Of a DNA stretch of 64,000 nt, positions 31,364 through 45,087 are shown one piece after another. Numbering within the stretch: position 1 is the first letter of the stretch; each line of letters begins with the position of its first letter. A program made the position numbers and the translations under genes. A model generated the notes under the pieces. That model ran no database searches. It worked only from the letters and a program-made list of their open reading frames with translations, and was not told the origin of the DNA. Source of the stretch: Diphasiastrum complanatum (lineage: Eukaryota; Streptophyta; Lycopodiopsida; Lycopodiales; Lycopodiaceae); assembly GCA_029204225.1 (NCBI GenBank), contig CM055096.1, positions 29,568,995 to 29,632,994 of the forward strand, given 5' to 3'.

Positions 31364-34300
31364 ATGGACTCTAGTATATGGTTACTATGTTTTAACTGAT
31401 CTTCGAAACGTCATAAAAGGTTCTTTTTCCCTTATGGTACCAATAATGCCTTACCTTGCTAAACTTAGTAATATGACCCCCCTAAGAAGTTTTTTTATTA
31501 AATTATAGTCTTTTGGTGGGAAACTTGGGTTTCTTGAATGGCTATGATCAGTGCACATTATAGGGATTCGATCTAACGGTGAGCATTGTGAAGCACCCAG
31601 TGCACCAAGATGTACTGAAAACTCTATATAAAGGAAGGTGACTACAACCCTAAGTTTCACACTTCCTGCTCTCTCTCTCTCTCTTGCTCTTTCTCTCTTG
31701 GTTTCCTTCTCTACCGCGACCATTGCTGCTTGGATGAGAGGAGACCTGTGAATGCCATTGGAAGAGTAGTCGTGTGAAAGATACTTCAATCAAAGGTAAG
31801 AAGCTATCGATTGTTTGGATTAATGGTCGCTTACATTTGAAGAAATGCATCTGCTAGCTATGCTCTGTAGGGAATGAGCTCAAAAAAGGTTGTGATTATC
31901 GTAGATTGGTAGTGTATTCTTGCCTCCAAATACTTGTTGGAAGCTTCTACAAGTGGGCGCTATCTCAAGAGCAGCCGTGAACATATCCACAGGTATGACA
32001 TGCATCCTTTCATGTTGATTATTGTCTCTTGACAGCGAACTGGCACATAATTTTTTTTGTCAACAATGTATATGTGAGCTATACCTATGCGCATTGGTTG
32101 ATGGGCCGCTGGTCATCGGATTTCAGAACGGCCAGTGGGCCGCGATCCCATTGCGAATAGATTGCTTATTGTTTGATTCGTGATGGAAGTTCGCTGCTAC
32201 ATGCGGAAATCACAAAAAGAAGCCATCAAATATGTGATGGACCACTTTCTTTACTTGCTGTTTTTCTGGAAATAGTTTATGATACTACCTATGATATGTG
32301 ATCCTGTCTCAACGCATATCTTGTTGAAGTTGGCCGCCCAACGTGATTCCAGTCTGTCTCTAAATCGCTTTTTGATATCGATAGCATACTTGATATGTGT
32401 TTGCTCACAATACTTACAATGCAAACTGTCATTTTTGGACATAACCTTAAGATGTTCTGTGAGGCTGGGATAATAGTAGCAGCTTTGAACACTAGTATGA
32501 CGTAAGCGACTTGCTGTTTCTTAGATGTGCTAATATTCGAACTATGAGTTTGTTAAGATGTGACTCTACTACATTTGAATACCCTTGTACTTGCTTTTGA
32601 CAATGAATCACGTATGATTGATAATAGCACCGTTGTAAGATTACGATACTCTTTAATGGGATTGCACTACCATTAACCTGTTGCTTTCAGTTTTAAATCG
32701 GTAGTACATAAGCAGGGTTTTACTCAAAGCAGTGGAAGATGGGTAGCTCGCCGGAAATGACTTCTCCTCGCATTTAGTTATGAAGCTACACCAACATGGA
32801 AGGTCGTCTCACCCTACACTACAATACGGTTCATGCATACATATGGGACTTCTAGAGCTGCGTAAAGTGAATGCTTTTTTGAAGTTATGATCCTAAAAAA
32901 TGCTTACATTTCATATATCAACTTTTACAAGGATTGGTCTTTTTTTACCATTTACAAGGTTCGGGTCTTTTTAAAAAAAAGCATAAGTGCAGCCTTTGTG
33001 AGTAAGCTATGGACCTTTGCAGAGTTTGACCTTGACGTGCTTGAATGGCATGGATTTGCCCAAGCCACATGGTGTTTGGACTCCCAGACGTTTTGCATGG
33101 GATGTCCTTGGGGTTAGCATGGCACGGATCTGCCCTAGTACCTAACACTATGGCCAAAGTCATATCTCTTTTCATTTGTGTATTGCAAGATAGCTTCTTA
33201 CGTGTAGAATGCTTAGGTGAACTTAATGCATTTTTTTTGCTCTTGTATTGATCAGTATGGCATCTGCCTTGATACGGTTTTGTTAAAAGGCAGAATGTAT
33301 TGCTAATTATGAAATGCATGTTAGGGAAGATTGGACGTATTATTTGTAATTGCAATCAAGTTGATAAGGTAGTGAATGTTGTTTCGGCCATGGATAACAA
33401 TTGATGCTCAGTTATGACACCTGTCTTCCTCACGCAACTAACTCGTGTGGTTTTGTTTTGTGGGATGGTGGCAGGTGTTATCATTTGCAAGCATTCACAA
33501 AAATTCTCCTAGTTATTTTGTTCACCATGTAAAAGAAATAAAAAATAGAAAACATAAAAATCGAGAGTCAAGGTATATTTTAAGTTGAAGACCCTTCTTG
33601 CAAGATGTTGCCAACTCCAAGGTAGTTGAAAGTTAAATTTGATTACTTAGGCTCCTAAGGTCCTAAGTTAATTATTTTAAGTTGGGTCCAAACTCTTGAC
33701 TTGCAAGAGACTACTTGGGTCCTAACATTTTTAATCTCTCTCTAGGTGAAATTCGTGGGTCCTTGGGACTGATGCATGGAGAGAATACATGTAAACACCT
33801 AGAGGAACTCTACTTGGCTCATCAACCTACTACCATGCAATGTAACCTTGATTCTCAACAGAAATTATAAAAGGGACTCTCCACTCCTCCATCGAGTATC
33901 CAAGAGAGATCATTTGTGGTGGAGAAATCGATTGGAGAGGGTGGAGAAACCCCCCTTCCCTACATTCTTGTTCTTGATGTCTCGATGGTATGGTCTCTTC
34001 CATTGGGTGGAGGGCCCCCCATTTCCTACATTCTTGTTCTTGATGTCTCGATGGTATTGTCTCTTCCATTTATGTTCGTTGCATTTAATTCTTTCCATAC
34101 TTTAAAGTATTCTTCTTGCTGTCCTGAATTATAGATCCAATTTGCCATTTTCTAGGATCATAATTCTTAATCATTTGGTGATCCAAATTGTGTAGATCAT
34201 TGCATATCTATCCATACACTTTCGAAAGTGTTTTTAATGCATTTTGATGATCTTGGTGAAACCTTTAGCTTGCTGCCACAGCCACATACAGATCTGGATC

Positions 34301-34689
34301 AGATGTCTCCAAACAGCCGATTGCTCAAGATCTTTTCACCTTTATTCATCAAGCTTCAAAGTGATTTTATGCTTGCATGTTTCTTGCATAAAGTTCTATA
34401 GGAACTCCTAGACCTTGCATGGTCAGTGCATGCTCTTGCACGTTGTTGCATGAGCTATCAGATCCAAGATCCTCAAGCTTCTGCTAAACTTTGGTGTCTA
34501 GAATTGTGTTTTTACATGCTCTAGGCCACCCCGATTTGTAGTAGCAGGTAACAGCTGGGTGTCCTAAAACTTGCTTCGCTTTATGGTACTCTATACTGTA
34601 AGACTTCATACAGCTTTGTTTTCACCTATTATGCTATAAACTAAAGGGTTTGGTCTTGACTTGTCAAGAGGGACTATGTGATGTTTTGT

Positions 34690-34741
<52 letters not shown>

Positions 34742-36903
34742 GTCCCCAGCGATGGCCAAGGGACGAAGAGCCTGTGTGTGTGTGTGGGGGGGGGTTTCCC
34801 CTCTCCTTGTGCAGGTAGTAGAGCTGCCTTTGCAAGCAGCCATGCTGCCTATCTAGGCTATGATGGCAGCTATGCAAGTAGTGCTACCTACCCATGTAGC
34901 ATTGTTGCTTGGAAAAGTAGCATTGTTGTTGGTTACCTCTACCTCTACTTTTCCCTCTCCTCCTTTGACGGTTCCTGATCTGCTTCATGCCATTCTTCTT
35001 TCTCCAAGTTTTGATCAAACCTGTTCTTGCTATTCTTGTGACTCCGTCTCCAAAATCTCTTCCATCACCTCTTCAGTGATCTTTGCATTTAGTGAGGAAT
35101 TTGTAAGAGTCTTCAGACTTCTTTCTAGCCATCAGAAAGAAATGGACTCTCACTATGGGATGATCAAATTAGGGCAAGCACACATTCAGAGGACAAATTA
35201 TCTATTGTAGACTTTTGCTCTTGCCTTGCACTCTTTTGCCATTATTGATATTCATGCATTAGAATGTTATTAGAATGATCCTTGAAAGGTATCTCATTCA
35301 ATAATGAAATTGTAGTATACATTGATATAAAGCATTCACGTGTTGTGCGGACTTCTCAAATCAATATGACGATTCATAATATAATACTTACATGACCAAA
35401 ACAATTGAACAAACACCTGATGTTAAGTTCGCTACGTCTCTACTTGTCTGATGGATTTGATTGCATGTATCTTTATTCTCATGCTCAGATATCATGCATT
35501 ATTGTGCATTATGTTCCATACGTGATTGTCTTGCGATCATTCAAACATTAGCCAATTAGCCATTAGCTGATAAGCCATTATCATATTAGTCATTAGGATT
35601 CTATACATGTATAAATAGAGAGAGCATAAGTGCTTGGAGATTTATGATAGCTGCCAGGTTAAGTTCATGATACTAAAGACGATAGATTGATATATCATGT
35701 GCAAACTCAGACTTATTATACCTCGTATAAGTAGTAGTAGATATCTTACATAGCTGTTGAGGATCGTACTTAAGTTTCGCTGCAAGTGTGTTGAATCGCA
35801 ATCCTTGTATTCAACAGTTTGTCTTCGTTTTTTTAGATGGTCTTGAGTTTAGGGGCAGCCCTTAAAGGAAAAAGACTCGCGAGAGGAAGAGCTCCATTTT
35901 GAGTGGCACCATGAAAATGCTCATTGACATTCTCGTTGATCGGTCAAAGTCGGCATTTCAACTTATCTCCAAATGGGAGTTTGGCACTTGATTCGGCATT
36001 TGTCGACATTTATACCGATCGACATTTGTGGCATTTATACCGATCAACATTCTAGGGTTATGATTTTTTTTAAGACAATGGCAAGACTCCCCCACACATG
36101 AATAGTTTTGTTGTTGCTACTCTTTTCAAAGAAAAATTGAGAGAACAAGGATTCAATGTGAGGGTTAGGGTTTTTTCACCAAGAAGCAGTGCAAGAAGCC
36201 AATAGTTTCTTAGATACTACTCTAGGTCATACTAGTAAAGGGTTGGATTGTGCTTGGAAAACTAAAAAGACAATGCTACACTCATTGTTCATTTCACATC
36301 TCTAGAAGAAAGACGATTGGTGTTGCGTCTTAAAGCTAAACTAAAGGTAACCACTAAATTTTTAATTGATGATTTGGCTTATACATGGGTTGAAGAGAGA
36401 TGGAAAGCCTGCCAAGAAGCTTGTAATCGGGCAGGATAGCCATTCATAGAAATGGACAAGTGAAATATATTGATGTAAGAAAGAAACAAGTAGTTGGCGC
36501 CTCAGGGCATGGGATCGTGCCACCTCCACATAAATTGCAGATTGCAATTTGAAATTGTAATGGGATCCACTCTTCCTTCGTAGCTAGGGATCCTTGGACT
36601 TCATAAGATAGGGGGATATACTATTGTTCATTGAGATGCATGAGATCTGTGAAGAGAGGCTTACTTGAGTTTCTTGGGTTCAAAAGGTATTTAACATATA
36701 GGGCCCAAGCAACCTTGGTACGACTCCGATTGCCATTGCCATTGCCATCACTAGCAAGTTGTCCAAGGACACAATCCTTCTCCTCATTCTTTTGTGATGC
36801 CAGACATACACCGTATTCTTTGTGCTAAAAAGCACACCTATGAAGCAAGCGAAGGTAGAAGGCTACTGATATTTGTACTTGGATTGACTATGCCACCACC
36901 TTG
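31364..36903. other. Intronic stretch without recognisable genes
   Basis: No exon-like or transposon domain could be placed with confidence. It contains a two-copy 66-bp tandem repeat starting TACATTCTTG at 33961 and 34027, and a (CT)n tract at 34691-34738. Short mutually complementary words (GCAGC/GCTGC, GTAGC/GCTAC) occur at 34810-34935. A + strand frame near 36285-36425 (TSLEERRLVLRLKAKLK) looks protein-like but is unassigned. Confidence 0.45.
34691..34738. repeat. (CT)n microsatellite
   Basis: 24 CT units, followed 40 bp later by a short (GT)n and a run of nine G. Confidence 0.95.
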
Positions 36904-37301
36904 TGTTGAAGAGTAATGCCTATTTTACCCCTTTTGGCTAAGCATTAGTTAAGTTGTACATAACTCATGGGGCATGTTTTAATTAAATGCATGACCCCCC
37001 CTTTTGTTAAGTTATGTAAATTAGTGCAAGTGGCCCACTTGGCCAAGTAGCTCACTCCCATGGTTGACACCTAGACTTTCCATGCATGTAAAGGAGGTGC
37101 TTGCCTCACAAGGGATTTGGAGGACCCACGCCCTCCTCTCTCTCACTTGCAATTCATTTCTTCTTGAGACTTTTGAGTTTGTGAGATGCTCATGCAATTC
37201 TCCTTGTGTGTGATATTTCCATAGCCAAGTTTTCTCAAGCTTTCATAGTTGATCTAGCATCTGAGTTAAGATACTCCATAGCTAGGTCTTGTAATTCTTC
37301 A
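36904..37301 (+). repeat. Copia 5' LTR
   Basis: 398 bp, TGTTGAAGAG..AATTCTTCA, directly followed by the primer-binding site. It should carry the element promoter. Confidence 0.96.
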
Positions 37302-37770
37302 TGGTATCAGAGCAGGTTGTCTAGCCTGTGAGTCTGAGAGTGAGAGAAACTTCAGTGCTTAGATTCTTGAGAAGATTCTTATCTTCTACAAGCACCTCAA
37401 TCTTGAAAGAGGGAGCATTTGATCTACAGGTGTCAGATCAGGTGGAGTCTTGCACTGTTGGAGAGCTATTGGCAAGGGGATTGGGATGATCCAAAAACTT
37501 TCTAAATCTGGCTAAGTTTTGGAGAGTTTTTCTGGAGGAGCTTACACAAAAGTAGGGCGCACTTTCTGTAGGGGCTTCTGGTTTCTGTTCCAGTGGAGCC
37601 TAGTGCTTGTGCTAGTGAGGCCACACCAAGTGGCAAAGACAAAAGCAGGAGCTGAAGGGTTGCCTTGAAGTGGCTACATACCCTAGTTTGGGGTTAAACC
37701 CTTGTTGCTGGAAGCTGTTCTTTTCTGATCTCTTTCAAGTTGAGCTTCTGTTTTAAGCACAGATTTTAGC

Positions 37771-40700
37771 ATGGCAAGTCTTGGGGAGAGTTTGCTGGGT
37801 GAATCTAGCAAACTAGATGGCACAAACTACAGAGTGTGGAAGTTCAAGATAGCCAATATCTTGATGGATAAGAATTGCTGGGAGGTCATGACAGGTACAG
37901 AACCTGTACCAACATCTGATCCTGAATTGAAGGACTACATGAACAGGAGACATAAAGCTCATAGGATAATCAATCTTTCTGTCAAGGACAATATTATTCC
38001 TCACATTTGCAATGCAAGGGATGCAGCTGATGCTTGGACAATTCTGAAGTCTATGTTTGAAACAGTGGATTCAGCCAAGCTGGTGTATTTGCAAAACAGG
38101 TTACATACTCTCAAGATGGAAGCAGGTGCAACAATTGGTGATCATATTACAAAGGTCAAGGACCTATTGGATCAGCTTGCTTCAGTTGGAGAGAAAGTAA
38201 GTGACAGGAGTATTGTTCCCATAGTCTTGAACAGCTTGTCATTCAACTATCAAGACTATGTGATGTCCCTTTCTGCTAGGGAGAAACTCCCAACCTTTGG
38301 GGAGTTATGTGGTCTTCTTTTACAGGAGGAGATGAGAAGGAAGAATCTTTCTGAAAGGGAAGATAATCCAGAGCTTGCATTTGCTTCTAAGAAGAAGCAA
38401 AACTTTCAGAAGAAAGGCAAAGGCAAAAAGAAGAACTTAAAGCAAAGCTTGGAGCAGCAGGTGTCCAAGTTACAGGTTGGAGAGGAGTCAAGCACCAATT
38501 CCTCATCCACACCCAAGAGGAAGGGCAACTGCAACTATTGTGGTAAGTATGGGCATTTTGTTTTTGAATGCAGGAAGAAGCAAAGTGATCAGAAGAAGGG
38601 AAAGAACCAGCAGAGTCACTTTGTTGACAAAGTTGCAGAGGAGGAGCAATCTGGTGTGCTTGAGCTATTCACCGCAGCCCTATCATCTGAATCCACATTT
38701 GGTGGATGGTACATTGATTCTGGAGCCTCAAAGCACATGACACCTCATAGAGATTGGTTCAGCACCTATGAGGAGACAGAAGATAGCCAGCATGTTTGCC
38801 TTGGAGATAATTCTACACGTATGGTGAGGGGCAAAGGTACAGTTGCAATACAGCTATCATCAGGTGAGGTGAAGGAAATTAAAAGTGTGTTGCATGTACC
38901 AGGGTTGGCTAAGAACTTGTTATTTGTTGGTGCCATTACCAAACAGAACATGGTGGTAGAGTTTAATGATTCTAAATGTTTGGTAAAAGACAAAGAGAAG
39001 AACTTCAAAGTGGTAGCCAAGGGAATGCAAGAAGGAGGTCTTTACAAGCTTTTCACAACCATTCCTAGCCAAGAGGCCTTGTCTGCAAGAGATACTAATC
39101 GGGACAAGCTTTGGCATGAGAGATATGGTCATTTGAGTTACAAAAGTTTGCAAGTTTTGAACAGGCACAAAATGGTAGTAGATCTTCCTAGCATTAAGTC
39201 TTCTTCAGATACATGTGAGGCTTGTGCATTAGGGAAGCAACAGAGGAAAAAGTTTCCAAAGGAGAAAGCTACCAGGGGCAAGGGCATTCTTGAACTTGTG
39301 CATTCAGATTTATGTGGTCCCATGCAGGTCAAATCAGCAGGGGGGGCATACTATCTCATGACCTTCGTAGATGATTTCTCTCGGAAGGTATGGGTCTATT
39401 TTCTGAAACTGAAATCTGAAGCGTTCAAATACTTCAAACAGTGGAAAGCTATGGTGGAAAACCACACAGGAAAGAGGTTAAAGACTCTCAGGTCAGATAA
39501 GGGTGGTGAGTATATTTCTGATGAGTTCAAAGATCTTTGCAAAGCATGTGGGATAAAGAGATAGTTTACTGCTCCACATACACCGCAGCAAAACGGCGTG
39601 GCTGAGCGGAAAAATAGGTCTATAGTTGAGTGTGCGAGGAGCATGCTCAAGGCAAAGGGGTTGCCAAATTCCTTTTGGGCAGAAGCGGTAGCAACTGCTG
39701 TTTTTCTATTGAATAGAAGTCCAACCAAAGCAGTTGAAGGAATCACGCCAGAAGAGGCATATAGTGGCAAGAAGCCCAAAGTGGGCAGCCTTCGAGTATT
39801 TGGGTGTACAGCATATGCACATATACCAAAGGACTTGCGGAAGAAACTTGATGCAAAATCCGTAAAGTGTGTCTTTCTTGGGTATAGTGAAGGTGAGAAA
39901 GCTTATGTGCTATATGATCTCGAAAACAGGAGGAAGATCCTAAGTCGAGATGTCATCTTTGATGAAGAGCATGCACCCAAGATACAGGAGCAGGAGAAGG
40001 AAGGAATTACTGAGTTCATACCCTTGATTGATTCCACGGATGAGGATCCTAGTCAAGAGTCCTGTAAGCCTCAAGTGCAGGAGCAACAACAGGAAATCGA
40101 ACCTACTAGTTCGAGACCTCTTTTTGGCCAAGTACCAGAAGCAGAAGTTGGGGACAAACGGAAGACTAAAACAGTACCATGGGATACGTGGTCACCATCC
40201 ACATCACCTACTGCTAGGAAGAAGCTACCTAGGTGGTATTGGGAAACAATCAAAGAAGGTCAAATGATTGAAGAAGGAGAGAGCAGTGAACAGGGTGTCA
40301 GAAGATCTCTTAGGTCTCATGAGAGACAAGAGACTAACTTTGCTCTTATGTCCACTATTCTGAATGCAGATGAGCCACAATTCTTTCACGAAGCTGTGAG
40401 AGAAAAGGTATGGCAACATGCCATGCAGGAGGAGTACGACTCCATTGTCAAGAATGACACATGGGAGCTCACTACATTGCCAGAAGGGAAGCAACCAATA
40501 GGTTGCAAGTGGGTCTATAAGACCAAGTTTCATGCCAATGGAACAGTGGACAAGTACAAGGCAACGTTGGTGGCGAAAGGCTATGCTCAGCAAGAGGGGC
40601 TAGACTATGATGAGACATTCGCACCTGTTGCTAAAATGACATCTATCAGGACCGTTTTGGCTATAGCCTCATATTTTGATTGGGATGTCCATCAAATGGA

Positions 40701-41922
40701 TGTCAAGAGTGCCTTTCTTAATGGGCACCTACAGGAGGAGGTTTACATGGAACAACCGCAGGGATTTGAAATAACAGGCAAGGAGAATCTGGTTTGCAGG
40801 CTTAGGAAAGCCTTGTATGGGCTCAAACAGGCGCCAAGGGCTTGGTATAGCCGAATTGATGAGTACTTTGCAAGGCAAAGGTTTGAGAAGAGTAAGTCTG
40901 ATTGCAATCTTTATGTCTTCAGGGAAGGAGAAGACTTTGTGGTTGTTGTGCTCTATGTGGATGATCTACTCATCACGGGAAGCAATAAGAAGCTTATTGC
41001 TTGTGTTAAGAAGAATCTTTCTAATGAGTTTGAAATGAAAGATTTGGGTTTGCTACACTATTGCCTAGGAGTTGAAGTTTGGAAAGGAAAGCGTTGTCTT
41101 TTTATCTCACAGGCAAAGTATGCACAGAAATTATTGAAGAAGTTTAACATGCAAGAAAGCAAACCAATCAGCACACCCATGGATGCAAGCAACAAGCCAT
41201 CAAAAGATGATGGTCCAGCATTTGCAGATGAGACGCTCTATCGTCAGTTAGTGGGCAGCCTGATTTACCTTACTACCACCAGGCCAGATATTGCTTATGC
41301 GGTTGGAATCGCAAGTCAATACATGTGTAAGCCTACCGAAGCACATTGGAAGGCAGCCAAGCGGATCCTACGATATGTGAAAGGGACAGTGACTTATGGG
41401 ATTGGATACACGGATGACGGGAACCTTCAGCTGGAAGGCTATTCAGATTCTGATTGGGCAGGTGATAGAGACGATCGGAGATCGACGACAGGCTATTGCT
41501 TCAGCCTAGGTTCAGGGGCTATATCGTGGTGCAGTAAGAAGCAGCCTACTATTGCTCTATCGTCTACCGAAGCTGAGTACAGGGCGACTACGAGGTCCGC
41601 CTGTGAAGCCATTTGGTTACGCCGTCTACTTGAGGACATGCAGATTGCTCAAGTAAGACCTACATTGTTACATTGTGATAACCAAAGCTGCATTCAGCTT
41701 GCAAGGAATCCAGTCTATCATGCACGGACAAAACATATAGAGGTGGACCAGCATTTTATACGAGAGAAAGTGCACAGTGGGGAGATTGAGCTAGTTTATT
41801 GCGACACCAACGACCAGACAGCTGATATTTTTACTAAACCACTTAGTAAAGATAAATTTGAAAAGTTCAGAACTTTGTTGGGTGTCAGTTTGAATAAAAT
41901 TGCCATTAAGGGGGGGTGTTGA
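37771..41922 (+). pseudogene. Copia polyprotein with one internal stop
   Basis: Gag begins with KLDGTNYRVWKFKI and has the knuckle CNYCGKYGHFVFEC. Protease has WYIDSGASKHMT. GAG-pre-integrase has LWHERYGHLS. Integrase has VHSDLCGPM, LRSDKGGEY and [13 protein letters not shown] has [18 protein letters not shown] and the catalytic LYVDDLL. RNase H has SDSDWAG, SSTEAEY and HCDNQS, ending TKPLSKDKF. The only defect is TAG at 39562-39564, where related elements have glutamine before FTAPHTPQQ. Without it the frame would be about 1383 residues, ending 6 bases inside the 3' LTR. All catalytic motifs are otherwise present. Confidence 0.95.
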
Positions 41923-42314
41923 AGAGTAATGCCTATTTTACCCCTTTTGGCTAAGCATTAGTTAAGTTGTACATAACTCATGGGGCATGTTTTAATTAAA
42001 TGCATGACCCCCCCTTTTGTTAAGTTATGTAAATTAGTGCAAGTGGCCCACTTGGCCAAGTAGCTCACTCCCATGGTTGACACCTAGACTTTCCATGCAT
42101 GTAAAGGAGGTGCTTGCCTCACAAGGGATTTGGAGGACCCACGCCCTCCTCTCTCTCACTTGCAATTCATTTCTTCTTGAGACTTTTGAGTTTGTGAGAT
42201 GCTCATGCAATTCTCCTTGTGTGTGATATTTCCATAGCCAAGTTTTCTCAAGCTTTCATAGTTGATCTAGCATTTGAGTTAAGATACTCCATAGCTAGGT
42301 CTTGTAATTCTTCA
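41917..42314 (+). repeat. Copia 3' LTR
   Basis: 398 bp, identical to the 5' LTR except at one base. Confidence 0.96.
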
Positions 42315-42462
42315 CCTTGTACAATATCCTTATTGATACACCCATTGTCATGTCTTCTCGTCCTTTTGAGTTCTCGCTCCTTATTTTTGACGTGGTTCTT
42401 GACACTTGTAGCCATTAAGAAGATGAGAACATGTCTCGCACGAGGACTTAGAGTCTGAGCTC

Positions 42463-42849
42463 CTCACTTGGTCCAGCGAATGACACATGTCAGGGTTGAC
42501 TGGTCAAACATGACACGTGTCACATGCTCACTCGGACACTTGGTCCAATAGATGAGCGACACATGTCAGCCTACTCACTTGCGTATGTGTCAGGGTACTG
42601 CCAAGTGGCAAGTGTCGACTGTGCATGGAGTTGGCCATGTGTCGAGATTTAGGAAGGGTCAAGGTTAAGGGGTGCTTGAGGATTGTGTATAAGTGAGCCT
42701 AGAGAGAGGCATTCCGGATCATAATCTATGCAACAAAGGCTGGGAGGAGACAAGGCAGCCAGCTCCATCTTGTGTTAGACATAATTTGATGCTTGTATGT
42801 GCAGGAAATTAGCAAGGTTTGAAGAGAAGATTAGAGAGGGAGTCTGACA
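42463..42849 (+). repeat. Gypsy D 5' LTR, truncated at its start
   Basis: Matches 45584-45964 with some differences and ends GTCTGACA. Contains palindromes TGACACATGTCA (42481-42492) and TGACACGTGTCA (42511-42522). The expected TGTTACAGC start is absent. Confidence 0.85.
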
Positions 42850-43518
42850 TTTGGTATCAGAGCCAAGGTTTGCAAGTTTTGGAAGCTTGGGACAGCAAAA
42901 AACAAACACGTTCTAGAGAGAGAAAGGGGAGTTTTTTGCTCATAACTTTTGATTGAGAGCTCAGATGGCTATGGGATCTGTTGCAAACTGTTCCTATTGC
43001 CAAGGCACAATAGATTAGTCACAGGAACCAACCCCAGTAGTGAAATCCAAGTGATTTTGAGAATTTTCTTGTGGCTGGTGGGTGCTGGCAGGCTAAAGAG
43101 TTTTTCTTCATAACTGTAGTAGGCAATTTACAGCAAAGAAAACGGAGTCCTATGGTGTTTTTTTAAAAATTTGGTTCTCATACATAGGTGCAAAACCAGC
43201 TGAGAAGAAATTGCTTGATGATTGGGCAATCCTAGCCTAAACCGGACTGTTAAGGCTTGATTGGAAAGCCGGCAAGAGGGCGATCTACTACAAATTGACC
43301 GCTCAAGAAAAGTCCAAGTCACGGAAAAGTTATAGCATTCCAAAGTTGGTTTTTGGGCCAAAATACAAGGAAAAAAGGGTTGTGAGAGTTGTAAACTCAT
43401 ATTTGCCGGTAATTTCGACTTCTAAGCAAGTGGACAGCCTCCAACATTGCAAATATGGATCCATTAGGAGGTGCAAGCACAAAAATCTTGAGAATCGAAG
43501 AAGTGGCAGCCAAGGTGG

Positions 43519-44508
43519 ATGTGGGAGGTGATTTTACAACTAATTCTCGACCAACTAAAGTCGGCTAAATCTCCAGAGGGACCTGAAAGGGTTAGTGGAA
43601 CGACTATGGTAGCCGTTGAGCCTGTGACAGTTGAGAAAGAAGCCGAACAACCATCAAAGATGCGAAAATTGCCCACAATTAAAGATTTGAAACCGTCAAA
43701 ATGCACAGGAGCAGTTGCAGTACGCAACACCGATGCAGTCGAGAATTGGATTCAGAAGTGGGAAAAGGCTTTTCAGATGTGTGGTATTGATGATGATGAA
43801 CAGAAGATTGCAGAAGCCACATATCGCTTGCAAGAGATGGCACATCGTTGGTGGCGTAAAATTGAGAAGGATAATTTGGTGCCTGCAACTTGGGATCAGT
43901 TCAAGCAGATGTTCGCTGAGAATTGGGTGCCATTAGATGAAAAAAATCAGGCGATGCAAGCCTCGTCAAGCCTCAAACAAGGCAATGCGTCCGTACAGGA
44001 ATATGCGGACAAGTACAGAGAAGCACGAATGCGGATACCAGAAGAAGTGCCAATGTTTTTGCAAGTATTCAAGTTTGTCGAGGGCTTGCGTGAGAGCCTT
44101 AGGCCTTTCGTGAGAAAGGAGCAGGCGCCAAGCCTCTATAGGGCGGTACAGATGGCCCTATACTATGAGGATGGAAAAAAGGCCAAGGAGATTGAGACAC
44201 CTGTTACTAAAGGGTTTCAGCCTTGGGGAAAAAGAAAGTTCAAGAAGTGGAAGGGTCAATCCTCCCAGGAGCAAGTTCAGGGTGCCAAGAAGAGTAAAGG
44301 CGCGGCCACCTCGAGAGGCAAAGGACGGTATGGGACGTCCAATGTCCAAGGGGGCCAACGCTTTCGACACTATCGCCGCAAGACGTGGAACGGGCAAAGA
44401 AGGAAAATCTTTGTTTTGGATGTCTGGGGCGGCATAGGTGGAAGGAGTGTCCTCGTAACCCTTCACGGACCACCTAAAACTTACAAGTCGAGGAGGCAGA
44501 TCCAATGA
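43519..44508 (+). pseudogene. Gypsy D gag
   Basis: The Gag core has NWIQKWEKAFQMCGI, AHRWWRK and FAENWVPLDEKNQA, a basic linker with PWGKRKFKKWKG, and then a frame change. The zinc knuckle CFGCLGRHRWKEC is read in the next frame (44406-44460), which also carries the protease. A frameshift between about 44330 and 44405 therefore inactivates it. Confidence 0.85.
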
Positions 44509-45077
44509 AGATTGAGGAATTGAGACAAGAAGAACCTCCTGATGTTCCAAGATTAATGAATGTGTCGGTGATTCGAAAGGTGGATTCAGTTCCTTTGCCA
44601 CACCTATCAAGAGCGGCACAATACGGTTATCAATTTCCTTGTACTTCTTTGATTGTTATGCGTGGACAGCTGTGTGGTAGAGATGTCTTGATTCTATTTG
44701 ACACTGGGTCCTCACATAACGTTATCAACTCCGCTTTGATTAAACGGTTACAAGTGAGCACACAACCATCCTGGTACCAGTACATAGTCGAGATGGCTGA
44801 TGGAAAGGGTGCATAAGTTTGGGATGCCAGGGTTGTGGGTATGCCTCTAACCATTCAAAGCTACACTGAGGAGTTAGATTTTGGAGACATGGTGTTTCTC
44901 CAAGTACCCAAGGACTCTAAGACCCTTAAGACGGGCAAATGTTACAAGTTGTCCCCGCGTTATTGTGGACCCTGGAAAATTGTTAAAAGAATCAGTGATG
45001 TTTCTTATAAGTTAGATTTTCCTATAACTTGTAAAGTGCATCTTGTATTTCATGTTTCTAGATTGAAATTTACATAA
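44505..45077 (+). pseudogene. Gypsy D protease fused to integrase C-terminus
   Basis: The protease has RGQLCGRDVLILFDTGSSHN, with the D-T-G-S active site, and runs to SYTEELDF. At about 44880 it continues in the same frame with GDMVFLQVPKDSKTLK and LSPRYCGPWKIV, the integrase GPY module. The whole RT-RNase H-integrase core has been deleted in frame. A TAA at 44814-44816 interrupts the joint frame. Confidence 0.88.
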
Positions 45078-45087
45078 CGGTGATAAC

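Larger units (their letters stand above)
36904..42314 (+). mobile_element. Young Ty1/copia element, 5.4 kb
   Basis: A complete element flanked by the exact 5-bp duplication CCTTG (36899-36903, 42315-42319). Both LTRs are 398 bp with TG..CA ends and differ at one position (C at 37261, T at 42274), so insertion is recent. Primer site TGGTATCAGAGC lies at 37302-37313 and purine tract AAGGGGGGG at 41908-41916. One long polyprotein frame is interrupted by a single TAG. It lies in sense orientation within the XRCC4 intron. Confidence 0.97.
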
